In this document: positions 1 through 6,746 of the stretch, piece after piece | Numbering within the stretch: the stretch's first letter is position 1 | Layout: the number at the start of each line of letters is the position of its first letter | Origin: JALYSX01 sp035544315 | GTDB lineage: Bacteria; Vulcanimicrobiota; Vulcanimicrobiia; Vulcanimicrobiales; Vulcanimicrobiaceae | Assembly: GCA_035544315.1 (NCBI GenBank) | Contig: DATKGB010000021.1 | Location: 1-11,503 of the forward strand | Reading direction: 5' to 3' | DNA length: 11,503 nt | The notes under the pieces: generated by a model | Databases searched by the model: none | What the model was told of the DNA's origin: nothing | Seen by the model: the letters and a program-made list of their open reading frames with translations, nothing else | Position numbers and translations under genes: made by a program

Positions 1-624
1 CTCGCCGCAGACGACGATCGCCCGGGTCTGGGAATCGTTGGCGAAGGCCCGGAGGCAATCCACGAAGGTCGTCCCGATGATCGGGTCCCCGCCGATGCCC
101 ACGCAAGTAGACTGTCCGAAGCCGGCCCGCGTCAGCAGGTCGACCACTTCGTAGGTCAGGGTCCCCGAGCGCGAGATCAGGCCGATGTCGCCTTCTTTAA
201 AGATGTGCCCGGGCATGATCCCGATCGAGGATTTCCAAGGTGAAATCAGGCCGGGGCAGTTGGGCCCGATGATCTGCATGCCGGGGGTGGCCCCGACCAC
301 GCGCAGGACGTCGTGAACCGGAAGCCCCTCGGTGATGCAGACCGCCAACGATATGCCGGCAGCGTGCGCTTCGAAGAGCGCGTCGGCGGCAAAGGGCGGC
401 GGAACGAAGATACAGGTGTGGGTTGCCCCGGTCGCGTCGACGGCCTGCGCCATGGTATCGAAGACCGGCAGGCCATGCTCGCTCTTCTGCCCGCCTTTGC
501 CGGGCGTCACGCCGCCGACGATCTTGGTGCCGTACTCGATCATGCGGCCGGTGTGATAGGAACCCTCGGCTCCGGTGATGCCTTGGACGATGACCTTGCT
601 GTTCTTATCGAGATAAATACTCAT
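1..624 (-). CDS. sucD: Succinyl-CoA synthetase (ADP/GDP-forming), alpha subunit, 3'-truncated by window edge
   Basis: This is the alpha subunit of succinate-CoA ligase, which interconverts succinyl-CoA and succinate with nucleotide phosphorylation in the cytoplasmic TCA cycle. Exactly 208 codons are visible of about 290 usual. Reading from ATG at 624, the N-terminal CoA-binding Rossmann domain shows GITGAEG (about residues 16-22) and the TPGKGGQ loop (about 40-46), then IFVPPPFAA, VCITEG, GPNCPG, IGIMPGH, SRSGTLTYE and VGIGGDP, all hallmark SucD motifs in order. The chain is still open at base 1 after VVCGE, so the ligase domain with the phosphohistidine lies outside. Its start is 6 bp after the sucC stop, and a GGGAG Shine-Dalgarno sits inside the end of sucC, so the subunits are translationally coupled. 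From about base 580 downwards the gene uses more CAG, GGG, CCC and CTG codons than sucC. Assignment is firm. Confidence 0.97.
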   Translation of the reverse strand, partial: MSIYLDKNSKVIVQGITGAEGSYHTGRMIEYGTKIVGGVTPGKGGQKSEHGLPVFDTMAQAVDATGATHTCIFVPPPFAADALFEAHAAGISLAVCITEGLPVHDVLRVVGATPGMQIIGPNCPGLISPWKSSIGIMPGHIFKEGDIGLISRSGTLTYEVVDLLTRAGFGQSTCVGIGGDPIIGTTFVDCLRAFANDSQTRAIVVCGE

Positions 625-630
625 CGTCGC

Positions 631-1800
631 TTACGCTCCCGCCGCGAGTTTGACGGCCAGCGCCGCGCCTTGGTCCATCGTTTCTACCGGCGTCATGCCC
701 GCATCTGCCAAGATCTTTCGCCCTTGCGCTTCGTTGGTTCCGGTCAATCGAATTACCAGCGGCACCTTGCGCGACTTCGTGTCGTCGAGCGCTTGCACGA
801 TGCCTTTGGCGACCTCGTCGCCGCGCGTGATGCCGCCGAAGATGTTGATAAAGATCGCCTTGGCACCGGTGTGGTTGACGATCAGTTCGTAACAGTTGCG
901 AACGCGCTGCGCGTTCGCACCACCGCCAACGTCTAAGAAGTTGGCGATCTTTCCGCCCGAGAAGTTCACCGCGTCCATGGTTGCCATCGCTAAACCGGCG
1001 CCGTTGGCCATCGTGCCGACGGTTCCATCGAAACGGCGGAAGTTGCGTACGCCCAAGCCCGCGCCGACGGCTAGCGTTTCGTCTTCGTCCAACGGCAAAC
1101 TCTTCTGCCATTCTTTGAACTCGGCATGCTTGAAGAGTCCGTCGTCATCGAGTTCGACTTTGGAATCCGATGCAAAGACGCGCCCATCGGTGGTCAGCAC
1201 CAACGGATTGATCTCGACGAGTTTGGCGCCGTATTTGAAGAACAGTTCGTACAAGCCGGCTAAGATCGCGGGAAATGCCTTGCGGTAGCCGGGATCCAAG
1301 CCGGAGACGAATGCCAGGTCGCGTCCGATGTACGGCCAGTAGCCGCCGGCGGTATCGACGAACGCTTTGGAAATCGATTCGGGGTGTTCGTCGGCGACTT
1401 CTTCGATGTCCATACCGCCGAACGGGCTGACCATGATCACCGGCTTCTTGGTCGTGCGGTCGATCGCGATCGCGCAGTACGCTTCTTTGGCGATCGACAG
1501 TTTCTCTTCGATCAAAATCGAGTTGATCGCTTCGCCGCTGGGATTTTGACGGTTGGGCGGCATCGGCGTCGCCATGATTTGCGTCGCTTTCTCGCGTGCT
1601 TGGTCGGCGTTATCGGCAAACTTGATCTTGCCGGCCTTGCCGCGCCCGCCCATGAGCACTTGGGCTTTGACGACCCATTGCCCGGGGTTGCTCGTGACGA
1701 ATTGCGCCGCTTCTTCCGCACTGCTGCAGTTTTGGCCGCGGGGCACCGGAATGTTCACGCGTGCAAACAATTCCTTCCCCTGATATTCCATGAGGTTCAC
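631..1800 (-). CDS. sucC: Succinyl-CoA synthetase, beta subunit
   Basis: Beta subunit of succinate-CoA ligase; it binds the nucleotide through an N-terminal ATP-grasp domain and pairs with SucD. I chose the GTG at 1800, which gives MNLMEYQGKELF, the usual SucC N-terminus, and 389 aa, close to the 388 aa of E. coli. An ATG three codons in (1791) is the alternative. A GGGAAAG tract at 1814-1820 lies 13 nt before the GTG but 22 nt before the ATG, which favours the GTG. Visible motifs are KAQVLMGGRGKAG (nucleotide-binding lysine and glycine loop), EINPLV, DSKVELDDD, NGAGLAMATMD and FLDVGGGA, then INIFGGITRGDEVA and RLTGTNE in the C-terminal CoA-ligase domain. The start lies 4 bp after the acyl-CoA dehydrogenase stop, so the ligase is in the same operon as the C4 acyl-CoA genes, not beside other TCA genes. 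Family certain; start moderately sure. Confidence 0.96.
   Translation of the reverse strand: MNLMEYQGKELFARVNIPVPRGQNCSSAEEAAQFVTSNPGQWVVKAQVLMGGRGKAGKIKFADNADQAREKATQIMATPMPPNRQNPSGEAINSILIEEKLSIAKEAYCAIAIDRTTKKPVIMVSPFGGMDIEEVADEHPESISKAFVDTAGGYWPYIGRDLAFVSGLDPGYRKAFPAILAGLYELFFKYGAKLVEINPLVLTTDGRVFASDSKVELDDDGLFKHAEFKEWQKSLPLDEDETLAVGAGLGVRNFRRFDGTVGTMANGAGLAMATMDAVNFSGGKIANFLDVGGGANAQRVRNCYELIVNHTGAKAIFINIFGGITRGDEVAKGIVQALDDTKSRKVPLVIRLTGTNEAQGRKILADAGMTPVETMDQGAALAVKLAAGA
636..640 (-). promoter_or_regulatory. Ribosome binding site of sucD
   Basis: GGGAG on the minus strand lies 11 nt before the sucD ATG, within the last codons of sucC. It supports the 624 start and coupled translation of the two subunits. 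Confidence 0.6.
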
Positions 1801-1804
1801 GGTT

Positions 1805-2962
1805 CTATTCTGACTTTCCCAATAGCGAGCGTGCGATGATGATCTGTTGGATCTCGGAAGTGCCTTCGTAGATCTCGGTAATCTTGGCGTCGCGATAGTA
1901 GCGTTCGACCGGAAACTCGGTGGTGTACCCGTAGCCGCCGTGAATTTGAATCGCTTCGGCCGCGTGCTTGCGTGCGGCGGTCGAAGCAAAGAGTTTAGCT
2001 TTGCTGGCTTGGACGACAAACGGTAAGCCCGCATCGTTCAACGCCGCGGCGCGGTACGTCAGCAAACGCGCCGCGTCCAAATCCGTGGCCATCTGCGCGA
2101 TCTTAAACGAAACGCCTTCAAAGGCGCCGATCGGCTTGCCGAACGCGACGCGATCTTTGGCGAATTTGACCGACTCGTCCAGACAAGCCGCCAGAATGCC
2201 GCACGCTTGCGCGGCGATCCCGATGCGCCCGCCCTGCAGCGCCGTCATCGCGTTTCCAAAGCCGTCGCCTTCGGCACCGATCAGCGCGTCGTGCGGCACC
2301 AGCGTATCGTCGAAAGCCAAATCGCACGTATTGCTGGTACGGATGCCGAGCTTTTCGGTCACTCGCTCGACGACCACTCCGGGCAGACTATTGTCGATCA
2401 GAAACGCACTCACGCCCTTGGAACCGGCCGCGCCGGTGCGAAACATGCCCATCGTGACGGCGCCGTAGCTGCCGTTGGTGCACCATTGTTTGCGCCCGTT
2501 GAGCAGGTAACCGTCGGCGGTGCGCTTGGCCGTCGCGCGAAGCGCGGCCGCGTCGGAACCCGCGTCGGGTTCGGTCAGCGCGAACGCGGCGATCGCATCG
2601 GCGCCGGCCAGCTTGGGCAGCCAGCGCTCCTTCTGCTCGTCGTTGCCGAGTTTCAAAATGGCGTTGCAGATCATCGTGTGGACCGACACGGTGACCGCAG
2701 CGCCCGCATCGACGCGCGCGAGCGCTTCGATGACCAGCGCGTACGACACGTAATCGGCACCGACGCCGCCGTAGCGTTCGGGAATGATAATCCCCATCAG
2801 CCCGGCATCGTTGAGCTTGCCGTATAATTCGCGCGGAAAAGTATGTTCGCGATCCCAGCGCGCGACATGCGGCGCGATCTCGCGGGTCGCGATCTGCGCG
2901 GCGAGATCGGCGATCTGCCGCTGATCCGCCGTGAGCTCGAACTGTCCGTGCGCTTGCGTCAT
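1805..2962 (-). CDS. Short-chain (butyryl-CoA type) acyl-CoA dehydrogenase
   Basis: FAD enzyme that oxidises a short acyl-CoA to its trans-2-enoyl-CoA, normally passing electrons to an electron transfer flavoprotein. The 385-aa length is typical. In order there is the helical N-terminal domain (PERYGGVGADYVSY near 61-74), the FAD/substrate motif LTEPDAGSDA (129-138), the beta-barrel middle with WCTNGSYG (160-167), FGKPIGAFEGVSFKIA (274-289), and IHGGYGYTTEFPVERYYRD (340-358). Glu366 in YEGTSEIQ is at the catalytic-base position of short- and medium-chain members, unlike the isovaleryl or long-chain type. The ATG at 2962 shares one base with the upstream hbd stop (TAATG), so translation is coupled; no good Shine-Dalgarno is visible. 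Context with hbd and thiolase points to a C4 substrate, but chain length and direction cannot be read from sequence. No etfAB is in the window. Confidence 0.93.
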   Translation of the reverse strand: MTQAHGQFELTADQRQIADLAAQIATREIAPHVARWDREHTFPRELYGKLNDAGLMGIIIPERYGGVGADYVSYALVIEALARVDAGAAVTVSVHTMICNAILKLGNDEQKERWLPKLAGADAIAAFALTEPDAGSDAAALRATAKRTADGYLLNGRKQWCTNGSYGAVTMGMFRTGAAGSKGVSAFLIDNSLPGVVVERVTEKLGIRTSNTCDLAFDDTLVPHDALIGAEGDGFGNAMTALQGGRIGIAAQACGILAACLDESVKFAKDRVAFGKPIGAFEGVSFKIAQMATDLDAARLLTYRAAALNDAGLPFVVQASKAKLFASTAARKHAAEAIQIHGGYGYTTEFPVERYYRDAKITEIYEGTSEIQQIIIARSLLGKSE

Positions 2963-3804
2963 TACGGGTACGTGTAGAATCCGCGGCCGCTCTTCTTGCC
3001 CAACCATCCGGCGGCCACGTACTGCTTGAGCAGCGGGCACGGCCGGTACTTCGAATCGCCGAAGCCGTCGTGCAGCACGTTCATGATCGCCAAGCACGTG
3101 TCCAACCCAATGAAGTCCGCCAACTGCAGCGGGCCCATCGGATGGTTCATCCCTAACTTCATCACCGTATCGATCGCATCGACCGAACCCACGCCCTCGA
3201 ACAGCGCGTAGATCGCCTCGTTGATCATCGGCATCAAGACGCGATTGGAGACAAAACCGGGGAAGTCGCGCACCTCGACGGGCGTCTTGCCCAATCCCAC
3301 GGCCAACGCTTGGGTCAGTTCGTAGGTGGCTTGCGACGTCGCGATGCCGCGAATGATCTCGACGAGTTTCATCACCGGAACCGGGTTCATGAAATGCATG
3401 CCGACGACCAGTTCGGGTCGCGAGGTGGCCGCACCCAACGTCGTAATCGAAATCGATGACGTGTTGCTGGCCAGCACGGCCGTCGGGGGCGTGGCCTTAT
3501 CGAGCGCGCGAAATAGCTCGAGCTTGATGCCGAGGTCTTCGCTGGCGGCTTCGATCGCCAAATCGACGTCGAGATCGGCGATCGCCGGCGCGAACGCGAT
3601 ATTGGCCAGCGCCGCGTCGCGCTGCTCGGTGACGATCTTACCTTTCTCTACCGAGCGCGCCAGATTTTTTTCGATCGTGGCGCGCCCGCGATCGTACAAC
3701 GCTTGCGAACGATCGTTGAGCAGCACCGTATGGCCGGCTTGCGCGGCGACCTGCGCGATGCCCGCCCCCATCTGGCCGGCGCCGATGACGGCGATGCGAT
3801 ACAT
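2962..3804 (-). CDS. hbd: 3-hydroxybutyryl-CoA dehydrogenase
   Basis: Soluble NAD(P)-dependent enzyme interconverting 3-hydroxybutyryl-CoA and acetoacetyl-CoA. It is 280 aa, the length of stand-alone Hbd/PaaH enzymes and without the crotonase domain of FadB-type fusions. The N-terminal Rossmann fold has IGAGQMGAGIA (7-17) with an acidic residue at 31 after the second strand, suggesting NAD preference. Active-site residues are all present: Ser in SNTSS (113-117), His137 in GMHFMNPVP, Glu149 in KLVEII and Asn187 in FVSNRV. The C-terminal domain shows the usual MNHPMGPLQLADFIGLD and GKKSGRGFYTY. ATG at 3804 has a GGGAG ribosome binding site 7 nt upstream and lies 16 bp after the thiolase stop. 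Its product feeds the thiolase encoded just before it. No enoyl-CoA hydratase, its usual partner, is seen here. Confidence 0.96.
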   Translation of the reverse strand: MYRIAVIGAGQMGAGIAQVAAQAGHTVLLNDRSQALYDRGRATIEKNLARSVEKGKIVTEQRDAALANIAFAPAIADLDVDLAIEAASEDLGIKLELFRALDKATPPTAVLASNTSSISITTLGAATSRPELVVGMHFMNPVPVMKLVEIIRGIATSQATYELTQALAVGLGKTPVEVRDFPGFVSNRVLMPMINEAIYALFEGVGSVDAIDTVMKLGMNHPMGPLQLADFIGLDTCLAIMNVLHDGFGDSKYRPCPLLKQYVAAGWLGKKSGRGFYTYP

Positions 3805-3811
3805 CCCGACG

Positions 3812-3816
3812 CTCCC
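3812..3816 (-). promoter_or_regulatory. Ribosome binding site of hbd
   Basis: GGGAG on the minus strand, 7 nt before the ATG at 3804, in the 16-bp gap after the thiolase stop. It fixes the hbd start and is the best Shine-Dalgarno of the second block. Confidence 0.6.
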
Positions 3817-3820
3817 GCTG

Positions 3821-5158
3821 TTACTCGACCCGAATAAGCAGCGCGTCGCCCTGGCCGCCACCCGAACAGATCGCGGCGATGCCCACGCCGCCGCCGCGCT
3901 TGCGCAGCTGGTTGATGACCGCGCCGACGATGCGCGCGCCCGACGCACCGATCGGATGTCCCATCGCCACCGCGCCGCCGTGCCGATTGACGTCGGCGAG
4001 ATCGATGCCGAGTTTGAGCGCCGACGTGATCGCCACCGCCGCAAACGCTTCGTTGATCTCCCACACGTGCACGTCGTTCCGCGACAGGCCGTGTTTGTCG
4101 AGCAATTGCTGGGCGGCCATCGCCGGCGTCAACGCGATGTAGGGTGAGTCCCACCCGACCGTCGCGTGATCTTCGATCGACGCCAGCGGCGTCAAACCGT
4201 GCGCCTTGGCGTAATCGGCGTGCGCGAGGACCAGCGCGGCAGCGCCGTCGTTGACGCCCGGCGCGTTGCCCGCGGTGATCGTTCCGCCTTTTTCCAGCGG
4301 TTTGAGCTTAGCCAGGGTTTCGAGGCTGGTGTCGGGCCGCACGGCTTCGTCGCGATCGACCAGCGTGTTGGCCACGTCACCGGTAACGAACGGCGAATAC
4401 GTCGCGTAATCCAGCGTGAATCGTTCGGAAGGCTGATGATTCCCGGCCGCACCACCGCCGACCGTCGCCGGAACCCGCGCGGTACCGCGGCGCGGAAGAC
4501 GATCGACCACGACTTTGCCGCGCGCTTTGCTGGCAACCTTGATCGGCACGATCTCGGCGTCGAAGTGTCCGCTTTGGTGCGAAGAGTGCGCACGATGGTG
4601 GCTTTCGTACGCGAAGCCATCCTGCTCTTCGCGCGTGGTCCCCAACTCGCCGGCAACGATGCTGCCTTGCACCGACATCGTCATCGCGAAGTATGAATCC
4701 CACAGCCCGTCGGAGATCATCGCATCGATCAACGTACCGTCGCCGAAGCGATATCCAAACCGCGCATCCTTGAGCAAATAGGGCGCGTTGGACATCGACT
4801 CCATGCCGCCGGCGGCAACCACGCGATTGGCTCCGGCATCGATCAAGCGCATCGCGTTTGCGACGGCCAGCAACCCCGAAGCGCACACCTTATTGACCGT
4901 TTCGGCGGTGACGGTCTTTGCCAGACCGGCTTGAAACGACGCCTGACGCGCCGGATTCTGACCGGCGCCGGCTTGGAGGACCTGGCCCATGATCACGTGC
5001 TCGACGTCGCTTGGATCGAGGTTGGCACGCTCGATTGCCGCGGCCAGCGCGACGGCCCCTAAGGCCGTGGCCGGCAGCGACGAAAGCGCGCCTCCCAACT
5101 TGCCAAACGGCGTGCGACTGGTAGACAGGACGACGGTGCGATTATCGATTGAGCCCAT
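3821..5158 (-). CDS. thl: Acetyl-CoA C-acetyltransferase (thiolase) with a 49-residue insertion
   Basis: Condenses two acetyl-CoA to acetoacetyl-CoA or cleaves it in reverse. The thiolase catalytic set is complete: nucleophile Cys92 in NKVCASGL, His401 in GHPIGASGARI, acid/base Cys431 in CSGGGQG, plus GGMESMSNAPYLL (118-130) and NEAFAA (369-374). NKVCASGL and MESMSNAPYLL favour the biosynthetic-type acetyl-CoA acetyltransferases. Length is 445 aa against about 390-400 usual. The surplus is one block at about residues 219-268 in the loop domain, between EIVPIKV...VVVDR and the canonical DEAVRPDTSLETL. It is bounded by identical 10-bp repeats. The frame is open throughout, so this is an insertion, not a frameshift. 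ATG at 5158 is preferred because the protein begins VVLSTSRTPFGKLGG soon after; a TTG at 5188 has a G-rich tract only 1 nt away. It is first in the putative second operon. Confidence 0.95.
   Translation of the reverse strand: MGSIDNRTVVLSTSRTPFGKLGGALSSLPATALGAVALAAAIERANLDPSDVEHVIMGQVLQAGAGQNPARQASFQAGLAKTVTAETVNKVCASGLLAVANAMRLIDAGANRVVAAGGMESMSNAPYLLKDARFGYRFGDGTLIDAMISDGLWDSYFAMTMSVQGSIVAGELGTTREEQDGFAYESHHRAHSSHQSGHFDAEIVPIKVASKARGKVVVDRLPRRGTARVPATVGGGAAGNHQPSERFTLDYATYSPFVTGDVANTLVDRDEAVRPDTSLETLAKLKPLEKGGTITAGNAPGVNDGAAALVLAHADYAKAHGLTPLASIEDHATVGWDSPYIALTPAMAAQQLLDKHGLSRNDVHVWEINEAFAAVAITSALKLGIDLADVNRHGGAVAMGHPIGASGARIVGAVINQLRKRGGGVGIAAICSGGGQGDALLIRVE
4353..4362 (-). repeat. 10-bp direct repeat, downstream copy, bounding the thiolase insertion
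   Basis: Minus-strand TGGTCGATCG, encoding part of LVDRD. An identical copy lies exactly 147 bp (49 codons) away at 4500-4509. Deleting one copy plus the intervening bases would join VVVDR directly to DEAVRPDTS, the expected thiolase sequence, and leave a 396-aa protein. Confidence 0.75.
4478..4489. repeat. 12-bp perfect palindrome inside the thiolase insertion
   Basis: CGCGGTACCGCG reads the same on both strands and lies within the extra 147 bp of the thiolase gene, near the upstream repeat copy. It may be chance in GC-rich DNA or a trace of how the segment arose. Confidence 0.5.
4500..4509 (-). repeat. 10-bp direct repeat, upstream copy, bounding the thiolase insertion
   Basis: Minus-strand TGGTCGATCG, encoding part of VVDRL. 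It is identical to 4353-4362 and in the same reading frame. Because CGATCG is common throughout this window, a chance match at two Val-Asp-Arg codon runs is possible. Confidence 0.75.
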
Positions 5159-5263
5159 AACCGTCGTGGGCTTCGCTTGGGATACCAAGCCCCCCTCGAA
5201 GAGGACGGCTTTCCGGCCCCGCCTCCGACGTTTCCGACAGTCCGCGTCGGGGTGACAACGGGC
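5159..5263. other. Intergenic region with small inverted and direct repeats, the only sizeable gap in the window
   Basis: These 105 bp separate the transporter stop from the thiolase start and are the likeliest place for a promoter of the second block, though I find no convincing -35/-10 pair. There are two inverted repeats: GCTTGG/CCAAGC with a 4-nt loop at 5175-5190, and CCGACG/CGTCGG at 5225-5230 and 5245-5250. GGGTGACA occurs twice (5250-5257 and 5267-5274, plus-strand reading); the second copy forms the last codons and stop of the transporter gene. No T-tract follows either hairpin, so a Rho-independent terminator is not supported. The make-up resembles a dispersed intergenic repeat, which one window cannot show. 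Confidence 0.5.
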
Positions 5264-6145
5264 TCAGGGTGACATCGTGCAGACGACACCCGCCTTGGAA
5301 TCGCACCGCTGGCATTCGAACTGGACGGTGATGTGATCGATGGCGTAATCGTTTTGCATACAGGTTTCGATCGCCAGCAGAATCGTATCGGCCTCGCTGA
5401 TGCGACGGTCGTCGAGGTCGACGTGCGCGCTCAACGCGCGCGCCCGGCTGCCGATCGACCAGACGTGCAAATCGTGCACGCCGACCACGCCGGCAACGCG
5501 CGCGATATCGGCGGCGATCGCGGCCGGATCGACGTCGCGCGGGACGCTCTCCAACAGCACGTCGGCCGCGTCGCGCAGCACGCGCCACACGCCCGCGACG
5601 ATGATCGCCGCAACCAGGAGCGCCAGCAGCGGGTCGATCCAGAGCGCTCGGGTCGCCAGCACGAACACTCCGCCGACGATCACCGCGATCGCGCCGACCG
5701 CGTCGCCGGCGACGTGAAACAGCGCCGTGCGGACGTTGAGATCGCGTTTGCTGTCGCGCAGCAGCAGCAATCCGACGCCCAGGTTGACGATCAAGCCGAC
5801 CGCCGCGACGACGCTCATCAAACCGCCGGCCGGAAGCGACGGGTGCGCAAAACGCAGCATCGCTTCGTAGACGATGACGATCGTTGCCGCCAGCAGGAGC
5901 GCGCCGTTGACCAGCGCGCCCAAAATTTCGATGCGCCCGTAACCGAAGGACTTGCGCGCGTCGGCCGGACGGGCCGCGCCGATGGCCGCGAACAGGGCGA
6001 CGCTTAACGCGAAGGCATCCATGCATACATGGACCGCGTCGGTCAGCAATGCCAAGGAACCGGCGCGTGCGCCGCCCCAGAACTCGAACGCCGCGACCGC
6101 CGCGACGAGCACGAGCGCGACGATCAATCGACGTCGCGACGACAC
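5264..6145 (-). CDS. Cation diffusion facilitator family transporter (Zn/Co/Cd type)
   Basis: Inner-membrane antiporter exporting divalent metal, probably Zn2+, in exchange for protons. The 293-aa protein has about six membrane segments (near 8-24, 32-55, 75-93, 108-129, 146-164 and 169-187), then a cytoplasmic C-terminal domain. The metal site shows HxxxD in segment 2 (His39, Asp43 in AVHVCMD) and HxxxD in segment 5 (His144, Asp148 in FHVAGD), the pattern of ZitB/CzcD zinc transporters, not the DxxxD of manganese or YiiP-like members. FGYGRIEILGALVNG (67-81) and VHDLHVWSIG (223-232) are family signatures. The tail adds cysteines at 278, 281 and 289, with CQRC forming a CxxC. The start is a GTG at 6145, 1 bp after the methyltransferase stop, with only a weak ribosome site. 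Substrate is inferred, not proven. Confidence 0.94.
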   Translation of the reverse strand: MSSRRRLIVALVLVAAVAAFEFWGGARAGSLALLTDAVHVCMDAFALSVALFAAIGAARPADARKSFGYGRIEILGALVNGALLLAATIVIVYEAMLRFAHPSLPAGGLMSVVAAVGLIVNLGVGLLLLRDSKRDLNVRTALFHVAGDAVGAIAVIVGGVFVLATRALWIDPLLALLVAAIIVAGVWRVLRDAADVLLESVPRDVDPAAIAADIARVAGVVGVHDLHVWSIGSRARALSAHVDLDDRRISEADTILLAIETCMQNDYAIDHITVQFECQRCDSKAGVVCTMSP

Positions 6146-6146
6146 G

Positions 6147-6746
6147 TTAGGTCTTGAGCGCTTTGAGCGCGAGGACGCCTAGCATCACGCCGAAGGTGGC
6201 AAACGTCTTGCTTTCGGCCTCACGGATCACCGACGGATTCCAGGTGCCGTTTCCGTTGGGCGCCGGCTCGACCGTGGGAACGATCGGCGGGACGGCCTCG
6301 CAATACCGGTCGAACTCCTGCCCGAACTGCGAACGAAGATACTGCTCCTCATGCGGAATGATCGTCGCGTACACGCCGAGCATCGTCCCGAGCGAAGCGG
6401 TTAGCAGCGCGAGTTTTTGCCCGGCGGGATTCTTTCCGGTAAATGCGATCGCAAAGCCCAACGCCGTGACGAAGTTGCCGACGTAGAGCGGATTGCGAAC
6501 GTGCGCGTACGGACCCGCAGAGATCAGTTCGGGCGCGGTCACCGTATCGCCGCGGGTGGTGACGCCGGAATAACCGACCGCCCAGCAGCGGATCAGTTCG
6601 CCCGCAAACGCGATCGGAAGACCGAGCGTCACGCTCAGCGCGCTCGGTCTGCCGAATGCGGCGAGCAGGACGGCGGGCGCGGCCAAAAGCGCGCCGCGAT
6701 TTTTAAAGACGAACGCTTGCAGATCGTCGTTGCGTAGATCGGTCAC
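6147..6746 (-). CDS. Isoprenylcysteine carboxyl methyltransferase / phospholipid methyltransferase-like membrane protein
   Basis: A small SAM-dependent integral membrane methyltransferase of 199 aa. The C-terminal half carries the diagnostic signature: GPYAHVRNPLY (78-88), then HEEQYLRSQFG, EFDRYCEAVP (about 132-153), which form the SAM pocket in ICMT and phospholipid N-methyltransferases. Hydrophobic segments lie near 19-31, 38-58, 88-104, 112-131 and 183-197. A hydrophilic stretch rich in Pro, Asn and Gly (about 154-180) precedes a last membrane helix. The substrate is unknown: bacterial relatives may act on lipids, polyprenols or small molecules, and true protein prenylation is not expected. 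The GTG start at 6746 overlaps the rmd stop by 4 bp (GTGA) and has an AAGGAA ribosome site 5 nt upstream. The coupling suggests a link to the deoxysugar pathway or the envelope. Confidence 0.82.
   Translation of the reverse strand: MTDLRNDDLQAFVFKNRGALLAAPAVLLAAFGRPSALSVTLGLPIAFAGELIRCWAVGYSGVTTRGDTVTAPELISAGPYAHVRNPLYVGNFVTALGFAIAFTGKNPAGQKLALLTASLGTMLGVYATIIPHEEQYLRSQFGQEFDRYCEAVPPIVPTVEPAPNGNGTWNPSVIREAESKTFATFGVMLGVLALKALKT

Noticed and set aside
313..936. Plus-strand open frame of 207 codons opposite sucD/sucC
   Set aside because: It crosses the junction of two certain minus-strand genes and has no recognisable domain; shadow frame.
2207..2827. Plus-strand open frame of 206 codons opposite the acyl-CoA dehydrogenase
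   Set aside because: Antisense to a well-supported dehydrogenase, with low-complexity Arg/Gly/Val-rich translation.
3821..5158. Thiolase extra segment as a frameshift or assembly error
   Set aside because: The inserted length is exactly 49 codons, the frame is open with normal residue composition, and canonical thiolase sequence resumes immediately on both sides.
5225..5250. Hairpin after the transporter gene as a Rho-independent terminator
   Set aside because: The stem is short, the loop long, and no T-tract follows on the minus strand.
5333..6007. Plus-strand open frame of 224 codons opposite the transporter
   Set aside because: The composition is almost entirely Arg, Asp, Gln and Ala with no hydrophobic core. 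The opposite strand encodes a clear cation diffusion facilitator.
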